A stretch of 64,000 nt of DNA, taken from NCBI GenBank assembly GCA_018417955.1, contig JACTVC010000023.1, forward strand, positions 1 to 64,000. The letters are read 5' to 3'. This DNA comes from Laccaria trichodermophora (taxonomy: Eukaryota; Basidiomycota; Agaricomycetes; Agaricales; Hydnangiaceae). Both the position numbers and the translations under genes were made by a program. A model generated the notes under the pieces. It made no database searches and was not told where the DNA came from. It saw only the letters and a list, made by a program, of their open reading frames with translations. Below, piece by piece: positions 11,960-24,160 of the stretch; position 1 is the stretch's first letter; every line of letters begins with the position of its first letter.

Positions 11960-12690
11960 TTTCTTGTCATGTGTTCTCCACAAGTTTTTTTGTTGGCCTA
12001 GTGCTGAAATATTTCTCTCTGATTGCAGGAGGGCTGCAAAGTAGGCTGAAAGTTATTCTCTGTTGTCATGTGCCCTCCACAATTCTTTTTGTTGGCCTAG
12101 AGCTAGAATATTTATATGCTCTCTGTAACCAGGTTTTCAATATTATAGAATATTGTCAAGTCATTGTAAGAGGTCTGCAAAGTAGGTTGAAAGTTATTCT
12201 TTCTTATCATGTGCCCTCCACAATTTCTTTGTTGACATAGTTGTATCCTCTTTGTAACCAGGTTTTCAAAATTATAGAACATTGGCAAAGTTTTATAGGA
12301 TGTCTGAAAGTTGGATTGAAATTTATCCACTTTTGTTATACGTCTGCCACAATTTGAGAAGTTGGCCTCTTTTGTAACCATGCTGTCAGAATTATAGAGC
12401 TATTGTAGGAAGTCTGAAAAATGGGTTAAAAATTATTTTCTCTTCTCGAAAGTCCTCCACAATTTATGTTTTTGGCCTGGTAACAGAATGTTTATATCCT
12501 CCTTGTGACCAATTATAGAATATTGGGAAGTCGCGGTAGGAGGTCTGGAAAGCAGGTTGAAAATTATTTTTCTTTGTCATTGTCTGCCAGAATTCAAGCT
12601 GATAGCCTCTTTCTGTAACTAGGCTATCAGGATTGCGAGAATTTAGCAAACTAATGCAGAATTTTATCGATGGCTTATAATAATTCATTT
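11960..12690 (+). repeat. Degenerate tandem satellite, about six units of 100-140 bp
   Basis: Recurrent words include CCTCCACAATT, TTGGCCT, TGTAACCAGG, AATTATAGAA and a GTCTG-AAAG-GGTTGAAA motif. They recur in the same order about six times from 11960 to 12690. Unit length and identity vary, so the array is old. No gene is present here or in the following 12.7-13.2 kb. Confidence 0.75.
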
Positions 12691-13247
12691 GTTGGGCCTA
12701 CGACTGAAATTGTTGCACAGTACTTACCATATTTTGCCTACTTTACGCATCATCGTTAAACCTATATATAGCATTATCAAAGGTGCCAAGGCAGTGTCGC
12801 GTTGTTTTGACATGACAAATACTAACTGGGAAAATCAAGTGCCCGTGATTTTCCTGATGATAGAATCCCCACAATGGCGTTCATCGACGGAAGAAATAGA
12901 CACAATCTACTATAGGCTAGTAGTATATGCTGGCGAAGTGCACAATTATATTCTATGGCAGATAGCAACTGTCCACAAGGCGGGCACATTACTATTCAGT
13001 ACGTACCAAGCCTCCTGATATCAAAATTCTCCAACGAACAATGGTCCTCGAGCTCATGGACGTCAGTGTATTCTGATGATAGGTCGGGACGAAGCCGCTA
13101 GATGTGTGTCGTTTTATCTTCTGACGTTCACTTTGGCGTCACCACTTCCGTGCATCACATTTGTCAAGAACCAAGGAATCGCAGGCCAAATTCAGCGCCC
13201 ATGCATGAGAACATCCTTCAATTCGTTGGTGGAGTAGGTGATGTAAA

Positions 13248-14448
13248 CTATGGCCTTGTATGCTTGTCACTAAAGGTATTAGCGAGAAGCAGCGGTAGCG
13301 CGTCAGGATGCGAGAACGTCTGTTCGCGACGTTGAGGTGAATCGCGATCAACGTTGAAGCAAAGCAGCTTGGATTTTCCATGAGTATTATGTCGCAACAC
13401 CAGCTCCCCTTCCACCGGCCGGTCTTCTCCCAGGTAAGAACCTGGATCTCCCACTAATTTCACAACACGCATGACGACCGTTCTGGTTCCTGCATGTTCA
13501 GGTAATGTTGAAAGCTTAAGACGGACAATACCCTTGCCTGAAGAATCGTTGATCAATTTACAAAAGATAAAATTATGGAAAAAAAAATTGCCGCACTAGT
13601 AAAGGGTGTTCCCTGCTCACCAGAGCGACGGAGGCCAAAGATGTGGCAAATATCAACCATTTGGCAAGTTGACTCGCCCACCACGAAGAACCTCAAATAA
13701 CTTGATGCAAAATCGACAGGGAACACTTGGTGGAGTGAATACAAGAACACAGTGACCGTGTTCCGAGGGACAAACTCAAGAGCTGCGAGCTTCGAATGCA
13801 ATGCGTCGGAGACGAGTCCATCCAGGCAAAGCTGCCTATAGATATGCCTATGGGATTCATAATGATGTAGAACAATGAGGGGAACCTTCCAAACGTCTCC
13901 CTCTGGAGTAAAGCAATCTTTGCCTTGGCTGAAACTTTGAGGAAGGCGATCGGGAGTGAGCCGGAAGCGTAATTGGCCCATGAGCAGGGGTGCACCTTGA
14001 GGTTGGTGGTAGTACAAGAATCCGGAGGTGTGGGGAGGGAAGGGAGTAAGCCTTGTCCAGACGCTGCTGTAGTGCGGACGCCAAGACTGATATTTGCCAA
14101 CCTTGTCTGGCACGAGTCGTAACCTTATCACAGGCAAAAAAGTGCGAGAAATGTCAATGAAATCACTGGGCAACAGTTTTTCGTGGTTCAAGGTGGATAT
14201 CAACCTCCTTACTCTCTTGACTCCTGCTTGCGAGGGTTGCGTCTGAGACGTATTAGCATTTCAGCACTCTTAAAGTAAGAAAAATGACATACCATTTCAG
14301 ATTCATCATCGTGTCTTTGGGCTGAAATTGCGACATTAGAATATGGCTGACGGCCCCATTGGCGGAATCCCGTTTGTTTGTATCTCAGCGTTAGAATTTT
14401 AAGATGATTGGTAGCTTTCGTTACGGCTGAAAGACTTGCCGTTAACAT
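13248..14448 (-). CDS. Uncharacterised 355-residue protein, three exons
   Basis: Minus strand. Exon 1 is 14448-14293, exon 2 is 14242-13621, exon 3 is 13537-13248. Both introns have GT/AG ends (GTATGT at 14292; GTGAGC at 13620) and all phases agree: 156+622+290 nt equals 356 codons including the stop. The product has no signal peptide. Its middle part is rich in Pro, Tyr, Trp and His around LRLVPDKVGKYQSW and YYHQPQGAPLLMGQLRFRL, then a conserved-looking strand-rich region and a C-terminus with HSKLAALEFVPRNTV. I do not recognise the family, though the well-behaved exons point to a functional gene. It lies tail-to-head upstream of nothing on the same strand until RNR1. Confidence 0.65.
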
Positions 14449-14762
14449 CGACGGTTATTCAAGTTGGAGAGATGCGTTAAAGCCAGTTAATCAGAAATTG
14501 CATCCGGACATTGAGGGAAAAGAACAAGCCATATCTGAAGTCACGGATCGCGAAAACGATTCGCACGCACACAGAACTACAGTAATGAGAAAATATCGAA
14601 AGATTCGTACAAATTCTACAGACGAAAAAAACAAAGAAATGCATAGGGTAGTATGTAAGTAGTAGCGATAGCAAAAACTCAATCGTAACAATACAAATAC
14701 AAAATCTCATCATATCCTTTCAAAAGTCAAGTCAAAAACATCTATCCACGTCGACACAATGA

Positions 14763-17700
14763 TCAACCAGAGCACATCAAACAAGCATCCTTATTCTCCA
14801 ACGAGCATTGAAGCTTGGCGTCCTCGAGCTCGCGGTCGCGCTGTCGTTGAAGAGCAACAGCGAAATCAGGATCAGCCTCAGCTGCCTTGCGCGTCCTCTC
14901 ATCCAACGACGCCAGCAAGTCGGTAGGGGTCTCTACAGACGAGGACGAGGAAGACGCTGCAGGCGCAGAAGGGGTAGCCAGCGATGGAGTGACTGGTTCT
15001 TGTTTGATGACAACGGGTTTGACTGGGGTGCTGGGTGCAACAGGAGTCGACGATGACGACGAGCTAGCCGTGGGGATGCCGTTCGCCTGAGCCTTCACTT
15101 TGGCCGCATCCGTTTTCTGCTGCTTCACCTCCTTCAACAAGCTCTGGTCGACAGTGAACTGGATAGCTGACGCAGCAGGCCTCGTCCTCAGGTAGTACAT
15201 GCCCGTCTTCAAGCCTTTCTTCCAGCCGTAGAAGTGCATGCTAGTCAGCTGGCCAAGAGTTGGCGCTTGCAGGTGCACATTGAGACTCTGGCTCTGGCAA
15301 ATAAACGCGCCACGATCAGCAGCAAGGTCGAGAACCTTCTTCTGGCTGATCTCCCAAACGGTCTTGTAAATGGCTTTGACGTCGTCGGGGATAGTGGGGA
15401 TGTTTTGCACAGATCCGTTATGTGCGATGATCATGTTCTTCATGTTGTCATCCCATAAACCGAGGTCGACAAGTTCACGGAGAAGCCAAGGGCATACGAC
15501 TTGGAACTCGCCGGCAAGAACACGTCGTGTGTAAATATTGCTGTAGAACATTATCAGCTTTCGAACGGACAAAAGCCCAAGAGTATGATATACCTGGTAT
15601 ATGGCTCGAAACATTCATTGTTTCCAAGAATCTGGCTGGTGGAGGCAGTCGGCATGGGCGCAACTAAGAGCGAGTTTCGTAAACCAGTGCGAGCAATCTT
15701 CTCTTTCAACGAAGTCCAGTCCCACAAACCGGTGGGTGTCACACCCCACAAATCGTATTGCAATTGACCCAACTGGGCAGGGCTGCCCATCCAGGTCTCA
15801 TAGGGACCTTCTCGCTCGGCAAGTTCAGAACTAGCCTCAAGAGCACCGTGGTATATGGTCTCGAATATCTGGATGTTGAGTTCCTTGGCAGCGGGAGAGT
15901 CGAAGGGCATGCGCAAAGCCATGAAAGTATCTGCGAGACCTTGCACACCAACACCAATTGGGCGGTGACGCATGTTTGAGAGACGGGCTTCGGGGATTGG
16001 ATAGTAATTGACATCGATAATTCTGTTAAGATTGTAGGCAACAACCTTTGTGACGTCGTGGAGTTTCTGAAAGTCGTATTTGCCGTTTGAGATGAAGGTG
16101 GGTAAAGCGAGAGACGCGAGGTTGCAGACGGCAGTCTCCTCTGGGGAGGAGTACTCAATGATTTCCGTGCAAAGATTTGACGACTTGATGGTGCCAAGGT
16201 TCTTTTGGTTGGATTTGCCTAGAGACACGGAGTCAAATTGTCGTAAGTCTCAACATGAGTGAAACAACGAACTGTTTGCGTGATCTTTATAGACCATGAA
16301 AGGACCTCCAGTCTCGATCTGAGCTTCCAAAATAGCATACCACAACTTCTGAGCAGGAATGGACTTGCGGGCACGACCTTCTTTCTCGTACTTCTCATAC
16401 AAAGCCTCAAATTCGGCACTATGAACCTCGCCAAGGCCTGGTGCCTCGTTAGGGCAGAACAACGACCAGTTTCCGTTGGCCTCAACCCGTTTCATACTAG
16501 GAGGGAGGACGTTAGTGGCATGGACTAAACCATCCACGATTAAGACTCACAAAAGATCGGGTATCCATAGGGCGTAGAAGAGATCACGGGCGCGGACTTC
16601 CTCCTTTCCGTGGTTCTTCCTCAAATCAAGGAATTCGAAGACGTCAGCATGCCATGGCTCGATGTAGATGGCGAAGGCACCAGGACGCTTGTTACCTCCT
16701 TGGTCGACATAGCGGGCGGTGGCATCGTATGCACGCAGCATCGGAACAATACCGTTGGAGTAGCCATTCGTTCCAGCAATGTAAGACCTTTTGATAGAAG
16801 ACGTTAAGCATACTTCGAGCAAGATAATGAACAGGACGAGAGGCTTACCCTGTGGCACGAATACAATGAATGCTTAAACCAATTCCTCCCGCCGTCTTGC
16901 TGATCATGGCACAATTTTTGAGCGTATCGTAGATACCCTCTATGGAGTCGTCCTTCATACACACAAGGAAGCACGAGCTAAGCTGAGGATGTGGCGTTCC
17001 GGCGTTGAATAACGTTGGTGAAGCATGCGTGAAATAGCGTTCAGACATTAGATTATACGTCTCCACGACTCGATCAATATCCCTGCCATGAATGCCAACG
17101 GCAACTCTCATGATCATGTGTTGTGGCCGCTCCGCTACACGACCGTTGAGTCGGAGAAGGTAGGATCGCTCAAGGGTTTTGAAGCCAAAGCTGGGTAGCG
17201 TGAGATATGGGTTGTTGTGTAGACAAAAGGATGAACGTACAAGTTGAAACTGAAGTCACGATTGTAGATGATAGCAGAGTCCAGTGCCTCGGCATTTTCA
17301 CGAACGATTTCATATGTTTCCTGTGAGATCATGCCTGCAGGTCGGCCGTTTTTGGGGTTCACTGTTACGCGAAGATGGCTTAGTTATCAAGCAAAGAATC
17401 GGAATTAGGAAGTGAAAAAAAACGTACCGTACTCGTAAAGGTCCTTAATAACCTGTGAAAAGTTCTTTTTGGTTTCCTTGTGTAGATTTGAGACGGCAAT
17501 GCGGGCGGCCAGAACAGCATAGTCTGGATGTTTAGTTGTGAGGTAGGCAGCTGTTTCTGCTGCAAGATTCTGCGTAAAGTTCATTGAGGCTCAAGCCAGG
17601 CGTAAAGAGCATCAAAGACTCACGTCCAGCTCTACTGTGGTGACGCCATGATACACTCCAGCGACAACTTTCTGCGTGACTCTGCATAATCGCGGTCACC

Positions 17701-18017
17701 ACCTAGACAAAGATACGCCACTGATTACACACTCAATAGGATCGACGAAGTTCTCGTTAAGGCCATAACAAAGCTTTTGAATCCGCGCAGTAATCTGTAT
17801 GGGATGATTAGACGTGAAGTAGGGCTATCACGCCACTAAAACTTACCTTGTCAAACTGAACGCGTTCCTTGCGTCTACACGTCCACCGTCAGTACAAGAA
17901 CGCGAAATTGACGCGTAGTAAAGTCACAACTCACCCGTCTACGAGGTCAATCGTCAGCTTTTCAGCCAATCATCACCAGACAACGGTGTACGCACCTCGC
18001 TTGAAGACAAAGGCCAT
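14763..18017 (-). CDS. RNR1: Ribonucleoside-diphosphate reductase large subunit (class Ia R1)
   Basis: This cytosolic enzyme makes deoxyribonucleotides from ribonucleoside diphosphates, paired with a small radical-bearing subunit not seen here. The N-terminal ATP-cone begins [18 protein letters not shown]. The substrate site cysteine is in QLSSCFLVC, the catalytic Asn/Cys/Glu set in NLCTEI, and the second redox cysteine is in [17 protein letters not shown] loop follows, and the C-terminus ends CLMCSG, the cysteine pair that relays electrons from thioredoxin or glutaredoxin. About 890 residues, the normal length. Roughly a dozen exons: 18017-17996, 17938-17935, 17874-17847, then larger ones; the last exon is 15540-14763 after an intron at 15593-15541. 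The region before the C-terminal tail is enriched in Ser, Thr, Pro and Val. The gene looks intact. Confidence 0.96.
17935..17938 (-). other. RNR1: 4-nt micro-exon of RNR1 (ACGG)
   Basis: Exon 1 ends AAGCGAG before GTGCGT, and exon 3 starts ACGCAAGG after GTGTAG. Joining them directly shifts the frame. Adding the four bases ACGG, flanked by TAG on one side and GTGAGT on the other, yields KRDGRKERV, the conserved start of R1 proteins. Confidence 0.85.
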
Positions 18018-18339
18018 AGCAGTCGTAAGTTTTCTCTAAGTAAGTTTTGAGGGGAGGAGAACTAGCGAGGAGGCGGAGCAGCGGAAAGGTGATGGAGGTA
18101 AGAACAAGAGTCTGGCAGGAATTTTATCTGTGTGTAAGATCATCTAATGACTAAGCCAGATGTTTGGTTGCATTTGGCCGCGTTCATCAATCCACGCATT
18201 CTTACTTCGAACAAAGACCCTTTAGAGAGATTGAAAATTCCAGAAGATAGTTTGCATTTCTTCAGGACGTGTTGGGAATTGTAACCTCAACATTTAGATT
18301 TTTTTCTACACGAAGTGGACAGAAACGAAAATGGGACAG
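18018..18339. promoter_or_regulatory. Upstream region of RNR1
   Basis: About 320 bp with no coding frame lie between the RNR1 start codon and the duplicated block, so they must include its promoter. I cannot point to a specific element. Confidence 0.4.
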
Positions 18340-18422
18340 CTGGATTGGGGTTAGGGTTAGACGCGTTATTTGCTTTTATGGACGTGTCAAGCGCGGCTGA
18401 CCTTTGTTGAAGTTCATTCGTC

Positions 18423-18617
18423 CTACTTGTCGCTCTCATGATCTTTGTCTCCGCCTCGAGGCTGCTCTGACTCATGAGTTTGAGCTACTGCGACACATCG
18501 GCCGGCTCTTACAATAGGCCAATGCCATGACTTTGCATCTTCTAAGACTTCGAGAGCAAATGCATCCATAAGTTGGCAATAAGTAGGACAGTAGGTACTG
18601 ATAAAAAATGAAGACAA
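18423..18617 (-). pseudogene. Remnant of the HNH-type gene in copy A
   Basis: The frame starts like the gene in copy B (LMDAFALE-LEDA-SWHWPIV), but after about 40 residues it jumps to text matching the far 3' end of that gene (ESEQ, GGDKDHESDK). The two ends are joined by an internal deletion of about 1.4 kb. The remaining frame is 64 codons. Whether it is expressed is unknown. Confidence 0.75.
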
Positions 18618-18638
18618 AACCGAGTGGTCATATCATAA

Positions 18639-19906
18639 TCACGAGTTGATCACGGTGTCTCCAACTGGCAACTCATAACGGAAAAAGAAAACACCAGGGG
18701 ACTTGAAATAATCTGGCAGCTTCAACTTTGTTTCTCTTCCCATCTCTTCCAAGGCCTTCTTTCCGGATGCACGGCAGCACTGCAACATCTTTTGAGTTAA
18801 ACCGCAAGCCTTTTCCACTTCTCGATTATCGCCCTGGATGGCATCCTGCGCCAGTTTTAGTTTCCCCAATAAATCCAGCGGATGAAGGTTCAAGGAGTTG
18901 ATGATTGGGATCGTGGAGTTACTGCCCATCAATTCATTCCAAAAGGACATCCAGTGACGACGACATTCCGACGAGATATCACAATCCTGAATAGAATGGA
19001 ATTGTGGCGAAGATTTCAGATGGTCTCGCCAAAGCTTGAAAAGTGCATAATGCCCGGATAATAGGGTGTTTTGCTGCTCCAGAGAAAAATTCTGTTTCAT
19101 ATCTCTCTCTCTCAGTATCATCGCATAGCAGGCCAATGCGTGGAGATTGCGGAGTTCAGGATGGGACTCGCTGACACGGATTGCGGTCTCCAAGTAAACC
19201 CCATTGATTAGAAGCAACTCCCACTTCGCCATGACCTCCTCAACGAACGGCACACTGTGACTGCAGACCGCAGCAACTTCAGTCAACTTTCCAAACATCT
19301 CAGAAGATAGTTCATTGACTGCTTGAGGCTCAGACTGACTCCCAGGGACCGGTAGTGGAACAGAGCCGAGGAACGAGGTGAGTGTTTTGAGAGCCCATGT
19401 TTCGATTGAGGCGAAAGAATATGTCTTAGCTATCCGTGCGAGATTGATGAACTTGATTGGATCAATGCTTTCCGATTTCGTTGCATCGACGATGTCGCAG
19501 GGGCTGAGATAACACGAGAAGGAAGCCGTCAATTAATAATGCGAAAAAAAAAAAGGAATGAAAACGTACAGCGCGTAAAGAGACCAAAGTAAAGCTCGAA
19601 ATTCATCTACAGTAGTGTTTTTCTTCAAATGGATTGGAGACTGATCAGAGCCGCGAATGTCGGTCTCTTCTCTATTCCCCTGCGAAGCACTACGGCGGAG
19701 CGAGAAAGTTTTCTCGAATGACAATACAGAGCCCCTGGCCATGACCGACCGATGTATCTTGAAGCGCGCCCTTTGTCAGTCATCGACATGTCAAGACGAT
19801 CACGATGACGTACCTTAAATAAAATAGATTCCACCTCGAAAACAGCATTTCCGTCGTCGAAGTAGTAGTCAGAATCGTGGGTCGCAGCCATCAGAACAGA
19901 GTGCAA
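18639..19906 (-). CDS. BTB/POZ domain protein, copy A
   Basis: The start is M at 19891 or 19906. Exon 1 encodes the typical BTB beginning (DSDYYFDDGNAVFEVESILF), exon 2 (near 19770-19570) continues the fold with EFRALLWSLYAL, and exon 3 runs from the AG near 19505 to 18639. The C-terminal part is helical, with SIETWALKTLTSF, a form common in mushroom BTB proteins. BTB domains mediate dimerisation and often couple targets to Cullin-3 ligases; no substrate can be inferred here. It lies 5.6 kb left of its near-identical sister at 22288-23497. The tails differ: this copy ends in a longer hydrophobic and charged stretch (FFFRYELPVGDTVINS). Confidence 0.8.
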
Positions 19907-20719
19907 CGATATTATGTTGTTTGAGTTCGATAGCGAAAAGTGATCACAGAAGTGGAGTGCCTGGACCCAAAACCGAATTGATGAGTTCTAAAGGCCAAGT
20001 CAGAGACGTACTTATAGGCAGAACATGGGAAGACATTGTAACACGTACAACAAGGGAAGGCATCCTCGGTCGCATACGTAGAACAAGACCGATGATCCCT
20101 TGTTCTATGTACGACTCGACGTATGACCGTACCTGGCCTCCAGGCGCCTATCATGGGTAGAGGCGTCCCATCCCTGGCTGCCTTTTGCTTCAGCGATTAA
20201 GTAGGGCACATGGAATGTTCGCCTTGGGGTGGAGAGAGCCACAAAAACTGATAATGGGGCAGAGAATCATGTTACAACTGAAAATGATCAAGCTTAAAAT
20301 TCTTCTGCACGAGAAAATTGTTCCCGGTTACATACATAAGTACTTGCCTGTCGAAGCCTGTCAATGTCACCCTGACCTCGGAATGACACAAAGTTGACAA
20401 GGGTAGTCATCGGGTTTCATGGTCGATTTCGCGACAAGGTACCTGCTGAAGACACATGAGTTCAGGACGAGGACGTCACAAAGGAATATGGAAGTTGGCT
20501 GAAAGCCTGCCACGATCCCAACCCGTTATCGTGAGGTGCATGCAAGCAGTTGGCCAAAACAAGAAGACAAAACATGGCTGGCTCGAAGAACAACGGAAAA
20601 TCGGCAACAGGAAATGACTCAATTGATGTCGCATCATCGTGTTGTTTGCTTGTGTGGACGTGTCAAGCATGGCTGACCTTTGTGTTAAAGTTCATTCATC
20701 CGAGTTGCCGCTCTCATGA

Positions 20720-22236
20720 TCATTGTCTCCGCTGCCCTGATTCTTGAGTTTGAGTCATGGCGCACTCCGGCCAGCTCCAGCTTAACATTGATGATCTCAT
20801 AAGCCTCAGCAATTCCGATGGGAGCAGCAAAGTTAACTCTGTCTGAGTAATAATTAAACATGAATACTCTGGAGGTCCGAGGCATAGCTTTGCATCTAGG
20901 ATATCAAGAAAGTAGTTAGAGGCAATATATGCATGAGGGGTATCAGAATCATCAGAATCCGCCTTCAGCTGCATAATCACCTCTGTAGCTCCGCTCATGT
21001 GCAAGACACGAGCCACAGCAAGTTGAATGTTGCAGAGTAGCGGAAGCGGTCCTCCAAGCCTCTTCCCCTCGGTACCACCCCCGAAACGTATTTCGTCACC
21101 GTCTAGCAAATTAATCCCCGCCGGGCCCTCCCCGGGATCATGAGGAACCCTCCTGAAGATGTATTTCACCTGAATTTATGGGTTAAAATGCATCACAGGC
21201 GGAGAGGTTCAAGCACAGACAATTCCACCTTCCTCTCGAGCTTCTATGCCCCATCGCAGATTATTATACCAAGAGTGTGCATTGCTTTCAAAATTCGCGA
21301 CATTCCCAATACTATTCAAATGTTTGAGGACAAGGTCCCTCGCTTGCTCGCCGGCAAACATGGCAACACATTTTAGGGTGCCTGGCTGGAGAGTGTGTTA
21401 ATAAATGTGCGCCATTATAATAATCCCACGTACTTTGCCATGAATTGAGTTGGGGACTATATGAGACAGAATAGGGTCGTATTTAGTGTCGGTGGGAAGC
21501 ACATTGAATTTTACAGCCGTCATTACACATCTTTCACCATCACGCTCGTAAGCCTGTACCGCAATAGCGTCAGAGCTGTAGCCTGTGGGAGACGAAATCA
21601 CGTTAAAGCGTACCAAACGTTTGAGGGCCTCTTTCTTTCGCTTTCCGAACCCCGCCTGCTTAGCCAACTCGAGCAGTTCGTCCGTCTCCATCGATATGAT
21701 ATTAGTGACTGAGAATGGCGTGCCGGCCTCTGATAGAGGTCCACCTGGGTACAAAACTATGATGAGATCAGTCATGAGGTTTCCGTCGGAAAACCACCGG
21801 ATGCGCACACGCAACGGCGAGATGTGTAAGGTACTCAGCTGCCATCTCGAATAATGGATCTAGGTTGATGTCTTCCTTATTAACCCCTGCAAACAGTATC
21901 GCTGATGCCTGACCTGGCAGAATGGAGGTGACATTTTCAACTGCATATAGAAGTCAGACCTTGACGTTCTGTAGCGGAAGAAGTTGACACACTATTATCC
22001 TTGAGCTTCTCATCGCACTTTCCAACTGCTTCCCAGAACTGATCCAGCATTGTACCACCAAGAACCTGAGACTCCTTTATCAAACAACTCAGCAAACTTG
22101 GAACTAGAGCTTTGCCTTGGTTGCCATCCTGTTGGATGCGCTTTACGATAGGCCAATGCCAGGAGTTTGCATCTTCTAAGAGTTCGAGAGCGAATGCATC
22201 CATAAGTTGGTGAGAGTAGGTACTGAACGAAGACAC
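20720..22236 (-). CDS. HNH-type nuclease domain protein (basidiomycete family), possibly frameshifted
   Basis: The start near 22236 (or the internal Met of MDAFALELLEDA) is followed by a Leu-rich N-terminus, then exons near 21940-21820, 21814-21435, 21370-21180 and 21169-20720. An HNH-like centre is suggested by ERDGERCVMTAVKF, then LSHIVPNSIHGK and NVANFESNAHSWYNNLRWG, where His and Asn occupy the positions usual for HNH nucleases in mushrooms. A C-terminal QLAVARVLHMSGA segment is also typical. Around 21815 the frame changes without a clean intron, so there may be a one-base insertion or an unrecognised splice. Nuclease activity is not shown. The family name rests on pattern memory. Confidence 0.55.
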
Positions 22237-22287
22237 AAGGTTGAACTATGGAATTATGGATGCTTAAGGGTACTATCACTGGTGTCA

Positions 22288-23497
22288 CTAAGCGTCAACA
22301 TCCGGGGGTTGAAAATAATCTAGCAGCTTCAACTTTGTTTCTCTTTCCATCTCTTCCAAGACTGTCTTTCCGGGTGTACGGCAGCACTGCAACATCTTCT
22401 GAGACAAACCGCAAGCCCTTTCCAGTTCTCGATTATCACCCTGTATCGCATCCTGCGCCAGTTTTAGTTTCCCCAATAAATCCAGCTGATGAAGGTTCAA
22501 GGAGTTGATGATTGGGATTGTGGAGTTAATGCCCATCAGTTCATTCCAAAAGGACATCCAGTGACGACGACATTCCGACGAGATATCACAATCCTGAATA
22601 GAATGGAATTGTGGCGGAGATTTCAGATGGTCTCGCCAAAGCTTGGTAAGTTCATAATGCCCGAATAATAGGGTGTATTGCTGCTCCAGAGAAAAATCCT
22701 GTTCCATATCTCTCTCTTTCAGTATCATCGCATAGCAGGCCGATGCGTGGAGTTTGCGGAGTTTAGGATGGGACTCGCTGACACGGATTGCGGTCTCCAA
22801 GTAAACCCCATTGATTAGAAGCAACTCCCACTTCGCCATGACCTCCTCAACGAACGGCACACTGTGACTGCAGACCGCAGCAACTTCAGTCAACTTTCCA
22901 AACATCTCAGAAGATAGTTCCTTGACTGCTTGAGGCTCAGACTGACTCCCAGGGACCGGTAGTGGAACAGAGCCGAGGAACGAGGTGAGTGTTTTGAGAG
23001 CCCATGTTTCGATTGAGGCGAAAGAATATGTCTTAGCTATCCGTGCGAGATTGATGAACTTGATTGGATCAATGCTTTCCGATTTCGTTGCATCGACGAT
23101 GTCGCAGGGGCTGAGATAACACGAGAAGGAAGCCGTCAATTAATAATGCGAAAAAAAAAAGGAATGAAAACGTACAGCGCGTAAAGAGACCAAAGTAAAG
23201 CTCGAAATTCATCTACAGTAGTGTTTTTCTTCAAATGGATTGGAGACTGATTGGAGCCGCGAATGTCGGTCTCTTCTCTATTCCCTTGCGAAGCACTACG
23301 GCGGAGCGAGAAAGTTCTCTTGAATGATAATCCAGAGCCCCTGGCCATAACCGACCGATGTACCTTGAAGCGCGCCCTTTGTCAATCATCGATACGTCAA
23401 GACGATCACGATGACGTACCTTGAATAAAATAGATTTCACCTGGAAAACAGCATTTCCGTCGTCGAAGTAGTAATCAGAATCGCGGGTCACAACCAT
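22288..23497 (-). CDS. BTB/POZ domain protein, copy B
   Basis: Same architecture as the gene at 18639-19906. The start is M at 23497 (VVTRDSDYYFDDGNAVF); the upstream Met present in copy A has become Leu here. The three-exon structure and the intron carrying a poly-A/T run (near 23140-23180) are shared. Amino acid differences are scattered and few until the end, where this copy terminates shortly after KLLDYFQPPD (VDA). A recent duplication followed by divergence of the tail is the simplest reading. A role as a BTB adaptor is inferred from the domain only. Confidence 0.8.
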
Positions 23498-24160
23498 AAG
23501 AACAGAGTGCAACGATATTATGTTGTTTGAGGTCGATAGCGAAGAGTGATCACAGAAGTGGGGTGCCTGCACCCAAAACCGAATTGATGAGTTCTAAAAG
23601 TCAAGTCAGAGACATACTTATAGGTAGAACATAGTAACACGTACAACAAGAGAAGGCGTTCTCGGTCGTATATGTAGAACAACAGCGATGCGATCGATAA
23701 TCCCTTGTTCTGCGTACAAGTCGACGTATGTCCGTACCTGGCCTCCAGGCGCCTATCATGGGCACAGGCATCTCACCCCTGACTGTCTCTTGCTCCAGCC
23801 ATTGAGTGGAGCACATGCCAAAATGCTCGCCTTGGGGCAGAGAAAGCCACGAAAACGGACGATGAGGCGGGGAATCATGTTACAACCATTGAAAGTGACC
23901 AAGCTTGAATTCTCGTGCACGGGAAAATTGTTCCAGGTTACACGCTTGCCTGTCAATGAATGTCACCTTGACGAATGACACAAAGTCGACAAGGGTAGAC
24001 ATCGGGTTTCATGGTCGATTTCGCGACAAGGTACCCGCTGGAGACACTTAAGTTCAGGACGAAGTCGTCACAAAGGAAGATGGAAGTTGGCTGAAACCCT
24101 GCCGCGATCTCAACCCGTTATCGCAGTTGGCCAAAACAAGAAGGGACGAAAGAAGAGCAT

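Larger units (their letters stand above)
18340..20577. repeat. Segmental duplication, copy A
   Basis: This block matches 20640-24160 over long stretches, including a complete BTB gene, its upstream region and the text up to GTTGGCCAAAACAAGAAG. A stretch corresponding to about 20790-22150 of copy B is missing here near 18520, removing most of the HNH-type gene. Confidence 0.85.
20640..24160. repeat. Segmental duplication, copy B
   Basis: Copy B of the tandem duplication. Its left edge (GTGGACGTGTCAAGC at about 20655) corresponds to about 18382 in copy A, and its right edge to GTTGGCCAAAACAAGAAG at about 24125. It is longer than copy A because it retains the HNH-type gene. Confidence 0.85.

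Noticed and set aside
12689..13018. 109-codon plus-strand frame
   Set aside because: Isolated, adjoining a satellite, no intron signals or motifs.
14808..15090. Long plus-strand frames opposite the RNR1 C-terminal exon
   Set aside because: They are antisense to a well-supported exon rich in GC third positions, which opens frames on the other strand.
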